Origin: Bacillota bacterium
Lineage (GTDB): Bacteria; Bacillota_I; Bacilli_A; MOL361; Turicibacteraceae
Assembly (NCBI GenBank): GCA_003486705.1
Contig: DNGE01000158.1
Span: 2,299-17,105, forward strand
Reading direction: 5' to 3'
DNA: 14,807 nucleotides
Made by a program: the position numbers and the translations under genes. The stretch's first letter is position 1, and every line of letters begins with the position of its first letter. The notes below the pieces were generated by a model. The model ran no database searches and had not been told where the DNA came from. It was given only the letters and a program-made list of their open reading frames with translations. This document shows positions 1-8,835 of this stretch, in pieces.

Positions 1-19
1 AAAAATAGAAAACTGATGG

Positions 20-48
20 TTAAAGTTAAATCATAATTTAGGTATACT
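20..48 (+). promoter_or_regulatory. Possible promoter of the PfkB kinase gene
   Basis: A TATACT -10 hexamer lies at 43-48, about 30 bases before the start codon. The best -35 at 17-bp spacing is a poor TTAAAG at 20-25. The -10 and its position are convincing, the -35 is weak, and more of the promoter may lie outside the window. Confidence 0.35.
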
Positions 49-78
49 ATAAGTAGTCGAGTATAAAGGTGTGATGAA

Positions 79-951
79 ATGAAGATTTTATGTTTTGGTT
101 CGTGTAATATTGATTATTTTTATGATGTGCCACATATGGTACGTCCAGGTGAAACATTAAGTAGTGAGACGCTAACCATTTCAAATGGTGGCAAGGGATT
201 AAATCAGTCGATTGCACTAGCAAAAGCAGGCGGAGATGTTTATCACGCGGGATTGATTGGTCCTGATGGGCAGCGACTTTTGGATGCACTAAAAGAACAC
301 GGTGTGAAGGTACCGTATGTGGGTGAGGTGGCCACGCCAAGTGGTCACGCGATAATCCAAAGAAGCAACGATGGGGAGAATGCCATCGTGCTGTTTAAGG
401 GTGCTAACCACGAAATATCGCGTAGCTTTATTGATGAGGTGCTGGCAAACTTTGAAGCAGGAGATATCCTGCTGTTGCAAAATGAGATTAATGAAATTGC
501 TTATTTAATTGAACAAGCAGCTGCAAGGGGACTAGCAGTCGCCATGAATCCCGCGCCGTTTGCAAAAGAGATTTTGCAACTTCCATTAGAAAAGTTGACG
601 TACTTGATTGTGAATGAGATTGAGGGTCAAGAATTGAGTGGTGAATCTGAACCGGACGCGATTTTAAATAGATTAACGACCGACTATAAAAACACGCATA
701 TTATTTTAACGCTTGGTGCGGAAGGTGTTGTTTACGGTTATGAAGAATGTCGTCAATCGTTTGATGCGATTCAAGTTGAAGCCATTGATACGACGGCTGC
801 AGGTGATACGTTTATTGGATATTTTTTATCAGGCGTGGCATCGGGCTTAAATATTGAGGAGTCGTTAAAACTTGGGATAAAGGCCTCAAGTATTACAGTT
901 ACTAGAAAAGGTTCATCTGAATCGATTCCAAGACGTTCTGAGTTAGATTAA
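79..951 (+). CDS. rbsK: Ribokinase-type PfkB carbohydrate kinase
   Basis: This 290-residue cytoplasmic kinase most likely phosphorylates D-ribose with ATP to ribose 5-phosphate, feeding the pentose phosphate pathway. The N-terminus has the PfkB sugar-binding layout: a G-x-x-N-x-D strand, a PGET element near residue 23 and GGKGLNQ from residue 37. The C-terminal signature DTTAAGDTF starts at residue 237; D243 is the expected catalytic base, with AAGD replacing the more usual GAGD. The start is supported by an AAAGGTG SD at 65-71. The protein is slightly short for a ribokinase (usually about 300-310). No ribose transporter, rbsD or LacI-type regulator is adjacent, so the gene is an orphan and the substrate is inferred. 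Another PfkB substrate, such as a nucleoside or other pentose, remains possible. Confidence 0.88.
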   Translation: MKILCFGSCNIDYFYDVPHMVRPGETLSSETLTISNGGKGLNQSIALAKAGGDVYHAGLIGPDGQRLLDALKEHGVKVPYVGEVATPSGHAIIQRSNDGENAIVLFKGANHEISRSFIDEVLANFEAGDILLLQNEINEIAYLIEQAAARGLAVAMNPAPFAKEILQLPLEKLTYLIVNEIEGQELSGESEPDAILNRLTTDYKNTHIILTLGAEGVVYGYEECRQSFDAIQVEAIDTTAAGDTFIGYFLSGVASGLNIEESLKLGIKASSITVTRKGSSESIPRRSELD

Positions 952-992
952 TGTGGTGTAAGTCATTTTTCTGGCTGTTTGAATTAGAATTA

Positions 993-1027
993 ACCTTGTC
1001 AAGTAATGTCTTGATGAGGTTTTTTTG
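993..1027 (+). terminator. Intrinsic terminator after the kinase gene
   Basis: ACCTTGTCAAG (993-1003) pairs with CTTGATGAGGT (1010-1020) around a TAATGT loop, nearly perfectly. Seven T residues (1020-1026) follow. It isolates the kinase gene from sbcDC. Confidence 0.85.
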
Positions 1028-1146
1028 TTTTGGCATGATGTTGTTTCGGATTTGTGAAGGGGGATCTAGGTTAGGCTATTAGATGTAGGAAAGATTTTAA
1101 TTTATTTGAATCGACTTAAAAGCCGACAAAGTGACATGGAAATTTG

Positions 1147-1155
1147 TGCTACAAT
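1147..1155 (+). promoter_or_regulatory. Possible extended -10 promoter upstream of sbcD
   Basis: TGCTACAAT forms a TGn extended -10 with a good hexamer (TACAAT, 1150-1155). No well-spaced -35 is seen: GTGACA at 1131-1136 would leave only 13 bp. It would be a second, upstream start for sbcDC, about 145 bases before the sbcD start codon. Confidence 0.3.
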
Positions 1156-1228
1156 AAGAAAAGAGAGTTAATGGTTTATTTTATGAATAATATTTGTGAG
1201 TTAGGATAAAATAAAACCGAACAAAAGT

Positions 1229-1257
1229 TTGACGGACTCTGCGATAAGAATTATAAT
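1229..1257 (+). promoter_or_regulatory. SigA-type promoter of sbcDC
   Basis: TTGACG (1229-1234), a 17-bp spacer and a perfect TATAAT (1252-1257) make the best housekeeping promoter in the window. The start point would fall near 1264, leaving a leader of about 40 bases before the strong sbcD SD. The rest of the 952-1305 gap holds the kinase terminator and the possible upstream promoter, and no gene. Confidence 0.8.
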
Positions 1258-1305
1258 AACATCAGGATAGAGATAGATAAAATTTAAAATAAGGAGTGAT
1301 GCCAG

Positions 1306-2454
1306 ATGAAAATTATGCATTTAGGTGATTTGCACATTGGGAAGAGTGTAAATGGATTTTCAATGATTGAAGATCAAATCCACGTATTAAATCAAGTCAA
1401 GAATTACATCCGTGATTATAAACCAGATGTCTTAGTTATTGCAGGTGACATTTATGATCGTCCTCAGGCTCCAGCCGCAGCAGTTAGTTTGTTTAGTGAG
1501 TTCATTGCTGAAGTGGCGCTTGATTTAAAAACACCAATTATGGGGGTGGCTGGAAATCATGATGGGGCTGATTTAATTAGTTATGGAAGTGAATTGTTAG
1601 AAAAAATGAATGTTCATTTAGAAGGACGACTAAATTCAGTCATTAAAAAAGTGACATTAACGGATGAATTTGGACCTGTTAATTTTTATTTATTACCGTT
1701 TGCTGATTATGCAGTGGTTCGCGATGTATTAAATGACAAAGAGGTTAAATCATTACATAGTGCCACTGCTGCTATGTTAAAGCACAATCCTATTGATGAC
1801 ACTGAACGTAATGTATTAGTCACGCATGCCTTTGTACGTGGAGATGCTGATGTGGAGCAATCTGAATCTGAGAAATCTTTAGTTGTAGGTGGCAAAGAGG
1901 AAGTTGGCTTATCGTTATTTGAGGCTTTTGATTACGTTGCACTCGGTCATTTACACGGATCGCAATATGTTGGAAAGAAACATGTTCGATATTCAGGAAC
2001 GTTATTAAAATACTCATTTTCAGAAGAATATCATAAAAAATCAGTCACGTTTATTGAATTAAATAAAAAAGGTGACGTACACTGTGAACTATTAGATATT
2101 AAACCGCTTCGGAATTTAAGAAGTATTGAAGGACCGCTTCAAACATTACTTGATAATGCGGATCCGTTAACGAAACATGATTTCTTACGCGTTGTTTTGA
2201 CGGATGATGGTGAATTAATTGAACCAATGGCAAAATTACGTGCGGTGTATCCTAATGTGATGTTATTGGAGTTTAAAAATAAAATGCGTGATTTTACAGG
2301 AGCAACACTGTCTAAAGAAGCACGACTTTCTAAATCGCCAATTGAATTATTTGCAGACTTTTATGAGGGAGCAAAAGGCGAGCCATTAACTGATAATCGC
2401 AAAGCTATTGTAGAAGAGGCACTTCAATCCTTAATGGGAGGAGAGATAGAATGA
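1306..2454 (+). CDS. sbcD: SbcD nuclease subunit of the SbcCD complex
   Basis: SbcD is the Mre11-type metallophosphoesterase that, with SbcC, cuts hairpins, cruciforms and protein-blocked double-strand ends on the nucleoid. At 382 residues it has normal family length. The two-metal active site is visible in order: D8-L-H10 at the N-terminus, GD48IYD, GNHD at 83-86, H174 in VTHAF, and H215/H217 in GHLHG. The remaining C-terminal part is the expected capping and SbcC-binding region. The start is fixed by an almost ideal SD, AAGGAGTGAT at 1291-1300. Its last bases overlap the sbcC start codon (ATGA at 2451-2454), so the two are co-transcribed and probably translationally coupled. All key residues are present and the gene appears intact. 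Confidence 0.96.
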   Translation: MKIMHLGDLHIGKSVNGFSMIEDQIHVLNQVKNYIRDYKPDVLVIAGDIYDRPQAPAAAVSLFSEFIAEVALDLKTPIMGVAGNHDGADLISYGSELLEKMNVHLEGRLNSVIKKVTLTDEFGPVNFYLLPFADYAVVRDVLNDKEVKSLHSATAAMLKHNPIDDTERNVLVTHAFVRGDADVEQSESEKSLVVGGKEEVGLSLFEAFDYVALGHLHGSQYVGKKHVRYSGTLLKYSFSEEYHKKSVTFIELNKKGDVHCELLDIKPLRNLRSIEGPLQTLLDNADPLTKHDFLRVVLTDDGELIEPMAKLRAVYPNVMLLEFKNKMRDFTGATLSKEARLSKSPIELFADFYEGAKGEPLTDNRKAIVEEALQSLMGGEIE

Positions 2455-5400
2455 AACCAATTTTATTAAAAATTACAGCATTCGGTCCTTTTGCTAAACA
2501 AACGGTGTTAAATTTTAAAGAAGATTTAGCAGGACAAGATATATTTGTTGTAACAGGGCCAACCGGTGCCGGGAAGACGACTATTTTTGATGCGATGTGT
2601 TATGCCTTATACGGGGAAACAAGTGGTGGCAAACGAACGGGTAAAGAGTTGAGAAGTGATTTTATTACCGCAGACGATATTCGCACTGCGGTTGAATTCA
2701 CCTTTTCTGTAAAAGGTAAAACGTATGAAGTAATGAGAGCACCACAATATTCACGAAAGAAAAAGCGTGGGGATGGCTATACAGAAGTATCATCTGATCA
2801 ATATATTAAAGAAGTGGGTTCGACTGAGCCGCCACTAACTAAGGGCGGTGAAGTGGATGCCAAAGTTAAAGAAATATTAGGACTTGATGCGAAACAGTTC
2901 CGTAAAATTGTGATGATTCCCCAAGGTGACTTTAAAGATTTCTTAATGGCAAACACCGGCGATAAAGAACAAATTTTGCGTCAAATCTTTGGGACGGATT
3001 TATTCCGTCAGTTACAAGATAATTTAGAAAAGCAAGCTAAACGGTTAAAAACGAGTGTCTTGGATACTGAAAAACAAATCAGAGCTCAATTTAAAAGCTT
3101 TAAAAGTTGTGATGAAGAAGGGTTTAATACCCTTTTGAAGAATAATGAACAAATCAAAACGTTATTAGACGTCTGTGAAACTGAAATTTCAAAGAGTTTA
3201 GATGAAATAAAGCAGTTAAACCAAGATGTAAACGACTTGAAAGGATCACAACAAAGCGCTGAAAAAGAATATGAAGCAGCAAATAAAATCGTTGAAAAAT
3301 TTATTCAGTTAGATAAAGTTGTAACAAAACTAGCAATGTTGCAAGAACAATTATCACACTATACGGCCATATCTCAAAAAATTAGCTTTGCTAAGTTAGC
3401 AGAGGAAGTACGTATAGAAGAAAAAGTAGTTGAAGATAAACAACGTAGCCTAAACCAAACGGTTCTTTCATTAAATACAACTAAACAAGAACTAGAGAAA
3501 CTAACACATGATTTTGAAGGTGCCAAGGTACAATATGAGTCTATTGAGGCATTAGAAAAACAAATGGATTCCCACCAAGGAACGATCCAAACCTTACTAT
3601 CTTACGAAGGGGATGTGATCGAGTTAGTTAATCATCGCCAATCGATTGAAACCTTAACGCAAGCCTTAAAACAAGGTGAAACAGAGTTAATGAAAAAGAC
3701 TGAAGTTATCGCGTTAATGAAAGTGACCATTGATGGCATGGATGATTTACAACGTCAAATGTTTGATGAAACGCAAGATTTAAATAAAGTAAAGCTTGAA
3801 CTTCAATCGCTAACATCATTAGAAAAACAGTTAGATCATTTGGCTAAACGTTTAGCAAGTTATGTGAATACAAAACAGAATTTAAAAATGATAGAAGAAA
3901 AGTTAGCGTCTGTCAGCCACGCTGTTGAAAAGCTTGGCATTGAGCATCAAGAGATGGCCATGTTACATATGAATAGCCAAGCTATTCGTTTAGCTAAAGA
4001 ACTAAAAGTGGACATGCCATGCCCAGTTTGTGGTTCGACCGAACACCCTAATCCTGCACCGACAGATGTTGATGTTCCAACGACGGAGATGGTTCAAGCA
4101 AAGTATCGTGAAAAAGAAACAATGCAAGCACAAGTTCAACACGTAAGTAATCAAAAAGCTGAAGCTATGCAAAAAATTTCATTGGATGAAGAGCAATTGC
4201 AGGACTTATTAAATGATTTAGTATCTGTTTTTGGAACGAGTACTTTAGAAAGTATAAATACAGAAAAAGTTGTCACTAAACTAGCAGATACAAAATTATT
4301 AAAGGAAAAGCTAACCGCACAACACGAGAAGCATCAAAAAAACGTGACAATCCTTGAAACTCAGTTTAGTGAGGCAAAAGTTCAAAAAGACAAGCTTGCT
4401 GTTGTACAATCCCAACATGATGAGTTAGAAGCAAGTTTAAAAGGAAATCAAGATAAACTTAAAAAAGAAGAAACGTTGATAGAAGTGATCGTTAAACGTG
4501 TGCCACTTCAGTTCCAAGACTTAGTTGTTTTAAAAGATCAACTTAACAGAGAAGAGGAACAACGAAAAACACTAGTTCAACAAAAAAGCATTATTATTTC
4601 GAATTATCAAAAGCTATCAAATGAGATAGCGGCTAAAAATTCAACCGTTGATCAACTTACAACTTCACATGAAACACAAGTTGAGGAGTTAAATAGAGCG
4701 ACCCAAAGCTTCAATCAGTGTCTATCGGAAAGATTTGAATCGCAAGAAATCTACAGTCAAAGTCAGCTTACAAAACAAGAGGTACAAGAGCTAGAACAAG
4801 ACGTTAAAGCATATGACCAAGAAGTTTATGCAACGAATCAAATCATGACAACATTGCAATTAGAACTAACTGATGTTGTGCGACCTGATTTAGCTAGTTA
4901 TAAAGAAATAGTAGAGACAATAAAAGTTGAATTAGAAGCGAAACAAAAGAATCTGTCTGAGAAAAACGTAACGTCTAAATACAACCAAGACTTAATTAAT
5001 CGTATTAAAGAAAGCTACGAAGGCATTAAAAAGCAAGAAGAGCAATATGCAATGGTTGGCGATTTAGCCGAGATGGCAACAGGTAAAGGTGTCGGTCGTA
5101 TGACGTTTGAAACATATGTCTTATCAAGTTACTTTGATGAAGTGCTTCAACAAGCAAATGAACGTCTTCAAAAAATGACGGCTAAACGTTATTACTTACT
5201 TCGACGTGAAGAAGTGCGTGGAGGCGGAAAAAAAGGTTTAGACCTCGATGTGTACGATGCACATACGTGTAAAACCCGTGCAGTCAATACGCTATCAGGT
5301 GGCGAATCATTTAAGGCATCCTTAGCGCTGGCGCTAGGGCTGGCTGATACCGTTCAGTTTAATGCCGGGGGCATTCAACTAGATACGATGTTTATTGATG

Positions 5401-5582
5401 AAGGATTCGGAACGCTTGATTCTGAATCACTCGATCAGGCGATTGATATCTTAATGGATCTGCAAGATAATGGCCGATTAATCGGTGTGATTTCCCATGT
5501 TGCTGAGTTGAAACAACAAATTCCAGCGAAGCTAATTGTAGAATCAAGTCCATCAGGAAGCACCGCTTATTTTAAGAAGTAA
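2451..5582 (+). CDS. sbcC: SbcC ATPase/coiled-coil subunit of the SbcCD complex
   Basis: SbcC is the Rad50/SMC-like ATPase that binds DNA ends, dimerises through a zinc hook and controls the SbcD nuclease. The 1043-residue protein has the expected order: Walker A GPTGAGKT at 36-43, the Q-loop region near residues 155-165 (MIPQGDFKDFL), a long Lys/Glu/Gln-rich coiled coil, the zinc hook CPVC at 524-527, the returning coiled coil, the ABC signature LSGGE at 948-952, and Walker B ending in D983-E984. Translation starts within the sbcD stop codon, with a GGGAGGAG SD at 2436-2443 inside sbcD. The two coiled-coil arms are roughly equal around the central hook. No frameshift or missing motif is seen. 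A strong terminator follows about 30 bases after the stop. Confidence 0.96.
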   Translation: MKPILLKITAFGPFAKQTVLNFKEDLAGQDIFVVTGPTGAGKTTIFDAMCYALYGETSGGKRTGKELRSDFITADDIRTAVEFTFSVKGKTYEVMRAPQYSRKKKRGDGYTEVSSDQYIKEVGSTEPPLTKGGEVDAKVKEILGLDAKQFRKIVMIPQGDFKDFLMANTGDKEQILRQIFGTDLFRQLQDNLEKQAKRLKTSVLDTEKQIRAQFKSFKSCDEEGFNTLLKNNEQIKTLLDVCETEISKSLDEIKQLNQDVNDLKGSQQSAEKEYEAANKIVEKFIQLDKVVTKLAMLQEQLSHYTAISQKISFAKLAEEVRIEEKVVEDKQRSLNQTVLSLNTTKQELEKLTHDFEGAKVQYESIEALEKQMDSHQGTIQTLLSYEGDVIELVNHRQSIETLTQALKQGETELMKKTEVIALMKVTIDGMDDLQRQMFDETQDLNKVKLELQSLTSLEKQLDHLAKRLASYVNTKQNLKMIEEKLASVSHAVEKLGIEHQEMAMLHMNSQAIRLAKELKVDMPCPVCGSTEHPNPAPTDVDVPTTEMVQAKYREKETMQAQVQHVSNQKAEAMQKISLDEEQLQDLLNDLVSVFGTSTLESINTEKVVTKLADTKLLKEKLTAQHEKHQKNVTILETQFSEAKVQKDKLAVVQSQHDELEASLKGNQDKLKKEETLIEVIVKRVPLQFQDLVVLKDQLNREEEQRKTLVQQKSIIISNYQKLSNEIAAKNSTVDQLTTSHETQVEELNRATQSFNQCLSERFESQEIYSQSQLTKQEVQELEQDVKAYDQEVYATNQIMTTLQLELTDVVRPDLASYKEIVETIKVELEAKQKNLSEKNVTSKYNQDLINRIKESYEGIKKQEEQYAMVGDLAEMATGKGVGRMTFETYVLSSYFDEVLQQANERLQKMTAKRYYLLRREEVRGGGKKGLDLDVYDAHTCKTRAVNTLSGGESFKASLALALGLADTVQFNAGGIQLDTMFIDEGFGTLDSESLDQAIDILMDLQDNGRLIGVISHVAELKQQIPAKLIVESSPSGSTAYFKK

Positions 5583-5615
5583 CAAAATAGGACGGATGAA
5601 CCCGTCTGCCAATCA

Positions 5616-5656
5616 AAAACAGGAGCCGAAAATTAAAAGTGGCTCCTGTTTTTTTG
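5616..5656 (+). terminator. Intrinsic terminator of the sbcDC operon
   Basis: A perfect 12-bp stem (5616-5627 with 5641-5652; core ACAGGAGCC/GGCTCCTGT) closes a 13-base AT-rich loop and runs into Ts to 5655. A smaller hairpin, GACGG (5591-5595) with CCGTC (5602-5606), sits between the sbcC stop and this terminator. Confidence 0.93.
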
Positions 5657-5922
5657 TTCTACCATTTTTAATACGGAGAGTAAATGTGGGTTTTAGCACA
5701 TCTTTGAATGAAAGAAATAGGGAAATGTAAGTGCTAGGATTTTCGTCTCATACGGTGCGGTTTAGCTTGCGATAAACTTAATTGAAATATTAGTTGAAAA
5801 GTCTTCATGTTTAAACAAAAATGAACATAATACATAGAAATTAAATTTTTATGACAAAGTACTGTCTGAAGTTGTCGTACGCATCGTATTAAATGCTAAT
5901 TAATGGATAATGTTAGAGTTGT
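5657..5922. other. Non-coding gap upstream of the ABC operon promoter
   Basis: This AT-rich stretch of about 265 bases separates the sbcDC terminator from the ABC operon promoter. No open frame with a credible SD, no clear hairpin and no RNA gene were seen on either strand. It may hold binding sites for the operon's regulator, but none can be named. Confidence 0.5.
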
Positions 5923-5956
5923 TTTACTGTAAATACAAGGAAAATAATGGTATAAT
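5919..5956 (+). promoter_or_regulatory. Extended -10 promoter with overlapping palindrome (ABC operon)
   Basis: TGGTATAAT (5948-5956) is a perfect TGn extended -10. The -35 at 17-bp spacing is poor (TGTAAA, 5928-5933). Over that -35 lies a perfect 11-base palindrome, TTTACTGTAAA (5923-5933), flanked outside by TTGT (5919-5922) and ACAA (5935-5938) with one extra base on the right. A symmetric site over the -35 is a typical repressor position, so regulated expression of the operon is inferred. The cognate regulator is not in the window. Confidence 0.6.
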
Positions 5957-6000
5957 CTAGGTGTTGATTAGCCGAAGAGGAATAATAAGGGGGGAAAGGT

Positions 6001-7569
6001 ATGGATTTTTTAATTCGTGCGTGGAAACAAAATATTCGTAAACCAATGAAATCATTGATGATTTTTTTGGTTATGTTTGTAATTTCTAATTTAATGGTCA
6101 CAGGGATTTTTATTTTAAAGGGAACAGAAAAGGCAACGGAAGCAACGTTAAGTAAAATTACGCCGATTGTTTATTATGTACAAGATTATGATAAATTCTA
6201 TCGAGCGCAAGAACTTGGATTTGTAGATTTTGATTCTGAGCCTATGCCGCCGATTACATTGGATACTGCAAAAGAGATAGGGACACTACCTGATGTAAAG
6301 GTGATGGATATAGGAACAAATTATTCTGTTTATATCCCAACACTTACTGCTTATAAAGATCCGAATTCAGGTGATTTATGGGAAGAATGGGAAGAAGATG
6401 GAGATATTGAAGTCTTACCGGAAACAAAAGATACGGATGATGGCTTGATTATTGATAAGCCGATTGAACAGACTTATTTTGAAATTATTGGGACAAGTTC
6501 GTCGGAATTTAAAGTGTTAAATGGGACAATAAGTATTGAGCAAGGTCGTGGAATTACAACAGAAGATATTACAGCAGAAAATAATGTGGTTATGATTGAG
6601 GAAAGATTGGCAAATGAAAACAACTTAAGTGTTGGTGATAAATTTGTGATGAATTTCCGCCAGGTCGATGAGACAACCACGTTTAAACCAGAAGAACAAG
6701 TTGAAGTTGAAGTCGAAGTAATCGGAATATTTAAAAATTTAGCGACTCAAACAGATGTGAATCCTTGGTCAAATGAACGTGCTGCAAATCAATTGTATAT
6801 GCCTTACAATGTGACACTTAAATTCGGAAAAGAAGCGTCAATGATTCAGATTGAACAAGGAATTGCTGAGGGATGGATGACACAAGAAGAGGCTGATACA
6901 TGGAGTGCTGATATAGATAATTATTCCATTACGACAGTTGGATATACGTTAAATGATCCACTGAAGGTGCAAGATTTTACAATGGATGCTGAGAAATACT
7001 TGCCATCTGAATATCATGTGTTAAAAGTTGCGGATAGTACATATAATTCAATTGCCAAATCAATCTCAGGCATGACTGAAACATCGAACCTAATTATCTA
7101 CATTGTGTTCGGAGCAGGAGTCTTAATTTTAAGTTTAATTACGTCTTTAACCTTAAAAAGTCGTGAATATGAAATAGGGGTCTTGTTATCATTAGGAGAA
7201 AGCAAGCTCAAAGTCATTGGCCAATTATTAAGTGAGTTACTAATCATTGCCTTAGTAGCATTTACACTATCTATTGTTTCAGGTAATTTTATCGCAAAAA
7301 GTTATGGGCAAAACATGCTTCAATCACAGATGGAAGCAGCTATGAGTACAATGGATAATAATTATATTTATGTTCCTGATCAAATGTATACGGAAAATGA
7401 AAGTAGCTTATCTTATAGTGATTTTGTAAATAACTTCAATATTTCATTAGAGCCAATGGTTTATGTTCAATTAATGGGGTATGGGATGTTAGTTGTTGCG
7501 GTAAGTGCAATCGTACCAATTGCCTTTATTATGCGCTACAATCCAAAAGCAATTTTAACGATTCGATAA
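6001..7569 (+). CDS. ABC transporter permease, MacB/FtsX type
   Basis: This 522-residue membrane protein has the four-helix topology of MacB/LolE/FtsX-type permeases. One helix lies near residues 19-40 after a basic N-terminus, followed by an external domain of about 320 residues and three C-terminal helices near 362-386, 404-428 and 486-513. The SREYEIGVLLSLGESK stretch after helix 2 is the typical FtsX-like cytoplasmic coupling segment. The external part contains a very acidic, Trp-containing patch around residues 120-150. Such permeases often work mechanically, in lipoprotein, peptide or antibiotic extrusion or envelope control, rather than as classical channels; the substrate here is unknown. 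The SD is a G-run (5989-5994). The ATPase gene follows 13 bases after the stop, so the two surely form one transporter. Confidence 0.88.
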   Translation: MDFLIRAWKQNIRKPMKSLMIFLVMFVISNLMVTGIFILKGTEKATEATLSKITPIVYYVQDYDKFYRAQELGFVDFDSEPMPPITLDTAKEIGTLPDVKVMDIGTNYSVYIPTLTAYKDPNSGDLWEEWEEDGDIEVLPETKDTDDGLIIDKPIEQTYFEIIGTSSSEFKVLNGTISIEQGRGITTEDITAENNVVMIEERLANENNLSVGDKFVMNFRQVDETTTFKPEEQVEVEVEVIGIFKNLATQTDVNPWSNERAANQLYMPYNVTLKFGKEASMIQIEQGIAEGWMTQEEADTWSADIDNYSITTVGYTLNDPLKVQDFTMDAEKYLPSEYHVLKVADSTYNSIAKSISGMTETSNLIIYIVFGAGVLILSLITSLTLKSREYEIGVLLSLGESKLKVIGQLLSELLIIALVAFTLSIVSGNFIAKSYGQNMLQSQMEAAMSTMDNNYIYVPDQMYTENESSLSYSDFVNNFNISLEPMVYVQLMGYGMLVVAVSAIVPIAFIMRYNPKAILTIR

Positions 7570-7582
7570 GGGGGAAGAGTTT

Positions 7583-8251
7583 ATGTTAGAAATTAAGAAC
7601 TTATCTCACTCGTATGTCGATGGAGATATGAAACGTATTGTATTAGAAAATGTGGATGCGACATTTGAACGTGGAAAGTTTTATTCTATTTTAGGGCCAT
7701 CAGGTTCTGGTAAATCAACGTTACTTTCACTTGCAGCGGGACTTGATGATATTCAAGAAGGATTTGTTTTAATTGATGGTAAACCGATACAAGAACTAGG
7801 ATTAGTTAAATATCGTCGTAATTACATGGCGATTGTGTTTCAATCTTTTAATTTAATTCCGTATTTAACAGCGGTGGAGAATGTTGAGATCGCAATGAAT
7901 ATTACGAATAATGAGGTGCCTAAAAATAAACGTGAGATTGCACTTGGTTTTTTAGAAAAATTAGGTCTATCAAATATTAAGGCTAGTAAGTTTGTCAAGC
8001 AATTATCGGGTGGTGAGCAGCAACGTGTGGCGATTGCACGTGCGCTTGTAACGGGAGCTGATTTGATTTTTGCAGATGAGCCAACAGGAAACTTAGATAC
8101 GCAAACAGAACGTGAAATTTGTGAATTGTTTAAAGTATTGGCACACCAATTTAATAAATGTATTATTGTTGTGACGCATTCTGAGCATGTAGCAATGCAT
8201 AGTGATCAGATTTATCGTATTTCAGATGGTAAAATGGTAAGTGGAGAATAG
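7583..8251 (+). CDS. ABC transporter ATP-binding protein, LolD/MacB type
   Basis: This 222-residue cytoplasmic ATPase powers the permease encoded just upstream. It shows Walker A GPSGSGKST at 38-46, the Q-loop FQSFNLIP, the signature LSGGEQQRVAIARAL from residue 141, Walker B LIFADEP with D165/E166, the D-loop GNLD and the switch histidine in VVTHSEH. The ADEPTGNLD wording and the length match the LolD/MacB/FtsE/BceA branch. A GGGGG SD (7570-7574) directly follows the permease stop. Its own stop codon lies in the 5' arm of a perfect hairpin (8243-8265). No two-component or PadR/GntR-type regulator accompanies it, unlike many Bce-type or Ytr-type loci. Confidence 0.93.
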   Translation: MLEIKNLSHSYVDGDMKRIVLENVDATFERGKFYSILGPSGSGKSTLLSLAAGLDDIQEGFVLIDGKPIQELGLVKYRRNYMAIVFQSFNLIPYLTAVENVEIAMNITNNEVPKNKREIALGFLEKLGLSNIKASKFVKQLSGGEQQRVAIARALVTGADLIFADEPTGNLDTQTEREICELFKVLAHQFNKCIIVVTHSEHVAMHSDQIYRISDGKMVSGE

Positions 8252-8265
8252 GGGGCCTATTCTCC
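8243..8265 (+). promoter_or_regulatory. Intra-operon hairpin over the ATPase stop codon
   Basis: GGAGAATAGG (8243-8252) and CCTATTCTCC (8256-8265) form a perfect 10-bp stem with a GGG loop. The ATPase stop codon (8249-8251) lies in the 5' arm. Only CTTTCTT follows, so it is a poor terminator. Partial attenuation or an RNA-stability element that lowers expression of the third gene is more likely. Confidence 0.6.
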
Positions 8266-8286
8266 CTTTCTTATGGGGGAACTTTT

Positions 8287-8802
8287 ATGAAAAAGAATAT
8301 CAAAATGTATAATGTAATTTTTCCGATGTGGCTATTAATTTTCTTTCCACTGACGTGGATTATTGTATTACCGGCTAACTTTGTCATTGATTTAGCGATT
8401 TTAGCGCTCACTTTAAGAGCGTTAAAGGTTCAACGATTAGGTAAATATATAAAATCATCCATTTTAAAGGTTTGGATATTTGGTTTTGCTTCAGATATTA
8501 TTGGCGCTTTATTTATGTTTTTAATGTATGTTATTGACTTTGACTATCAGACTGAGTTAGGGAAGTGGTGGTATGAGAATATGTCGAGTGCTATTGCGTA
8601 TCAACCCTTTCAAAGTATTTTCTCTTTTTTATGGGTGACAATTTGCGTGCTGATCGCGGGGGTGTGTATTTACTTCTTTAATTATAAAATTAGCTTCAAG
8701 CATTTAGAGTTGACGGATGCTGAAAAGAAGTTTGTTGCACTTACGCTTGCGATTCTTACAGCACCATATTTATTTTATTTACCTACCGCTTGGTTCTTTT
8801 AA
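8287..8802 (+). CDS. Unrecognised five-helix membrane protein in the ABC operon
   Basis: I do not recognise this 171-residue protein. It is very hydrophobic, with probable helices near residues 10-28, 30-46, 62-83, 108-131 and 150-168. There is a basic segment (VQRLGKYIKSS) between helices 2 and 3, an external-looking loop with DFDYQTELGKWWYENM, and an acidic/basic stretch ELTDAEKKF before the last helix. No catalytic motif is visible. It has a G-run SD (8275-8279) 7 bases before the start. It lies 35 bases after the ATPase gene, separated only by a hairpin, and ends at the shared terminator, so it is most likely the third gene of the operon. It may be an accessory or immunity-type membrane partner, but this rests only on position. 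Confidence 0.8.
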   Translation: MKKNIKMYNVIFPMWLLIFFPLTWIIVLPANFVIDLAILALTLRALKVQRLGKYIKSSILKVWIFGFASDIIGALFMFLMYVIDFDYQTELGKWWYENMSSAIAYQPFQSIFSFLWVTICVLIAGVCIYFFNYKISFKHLELTDAEKKFVALTLAILTAPYLFYLPTAWFF

Positions 8803-8807
8803 TATAA

Positions 8808-8835
8808 AAACCCCATCGTTTTTACGATGGGGTTT
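8808..8835. terminator. Bidirectional terminator
   Basis: AAACCCCATCGT (8808-8819) and ACGATGGGGTTT (8824-8835) form a perfect 12-bp stem with a TTTT loop. On the minus strand a T-run follows the stem, ending the 52-residue zinc-ribbon gene. On the plus strand TTTCGTTT follows and ends the ABC operon less strongly. Confidence 0.88.
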
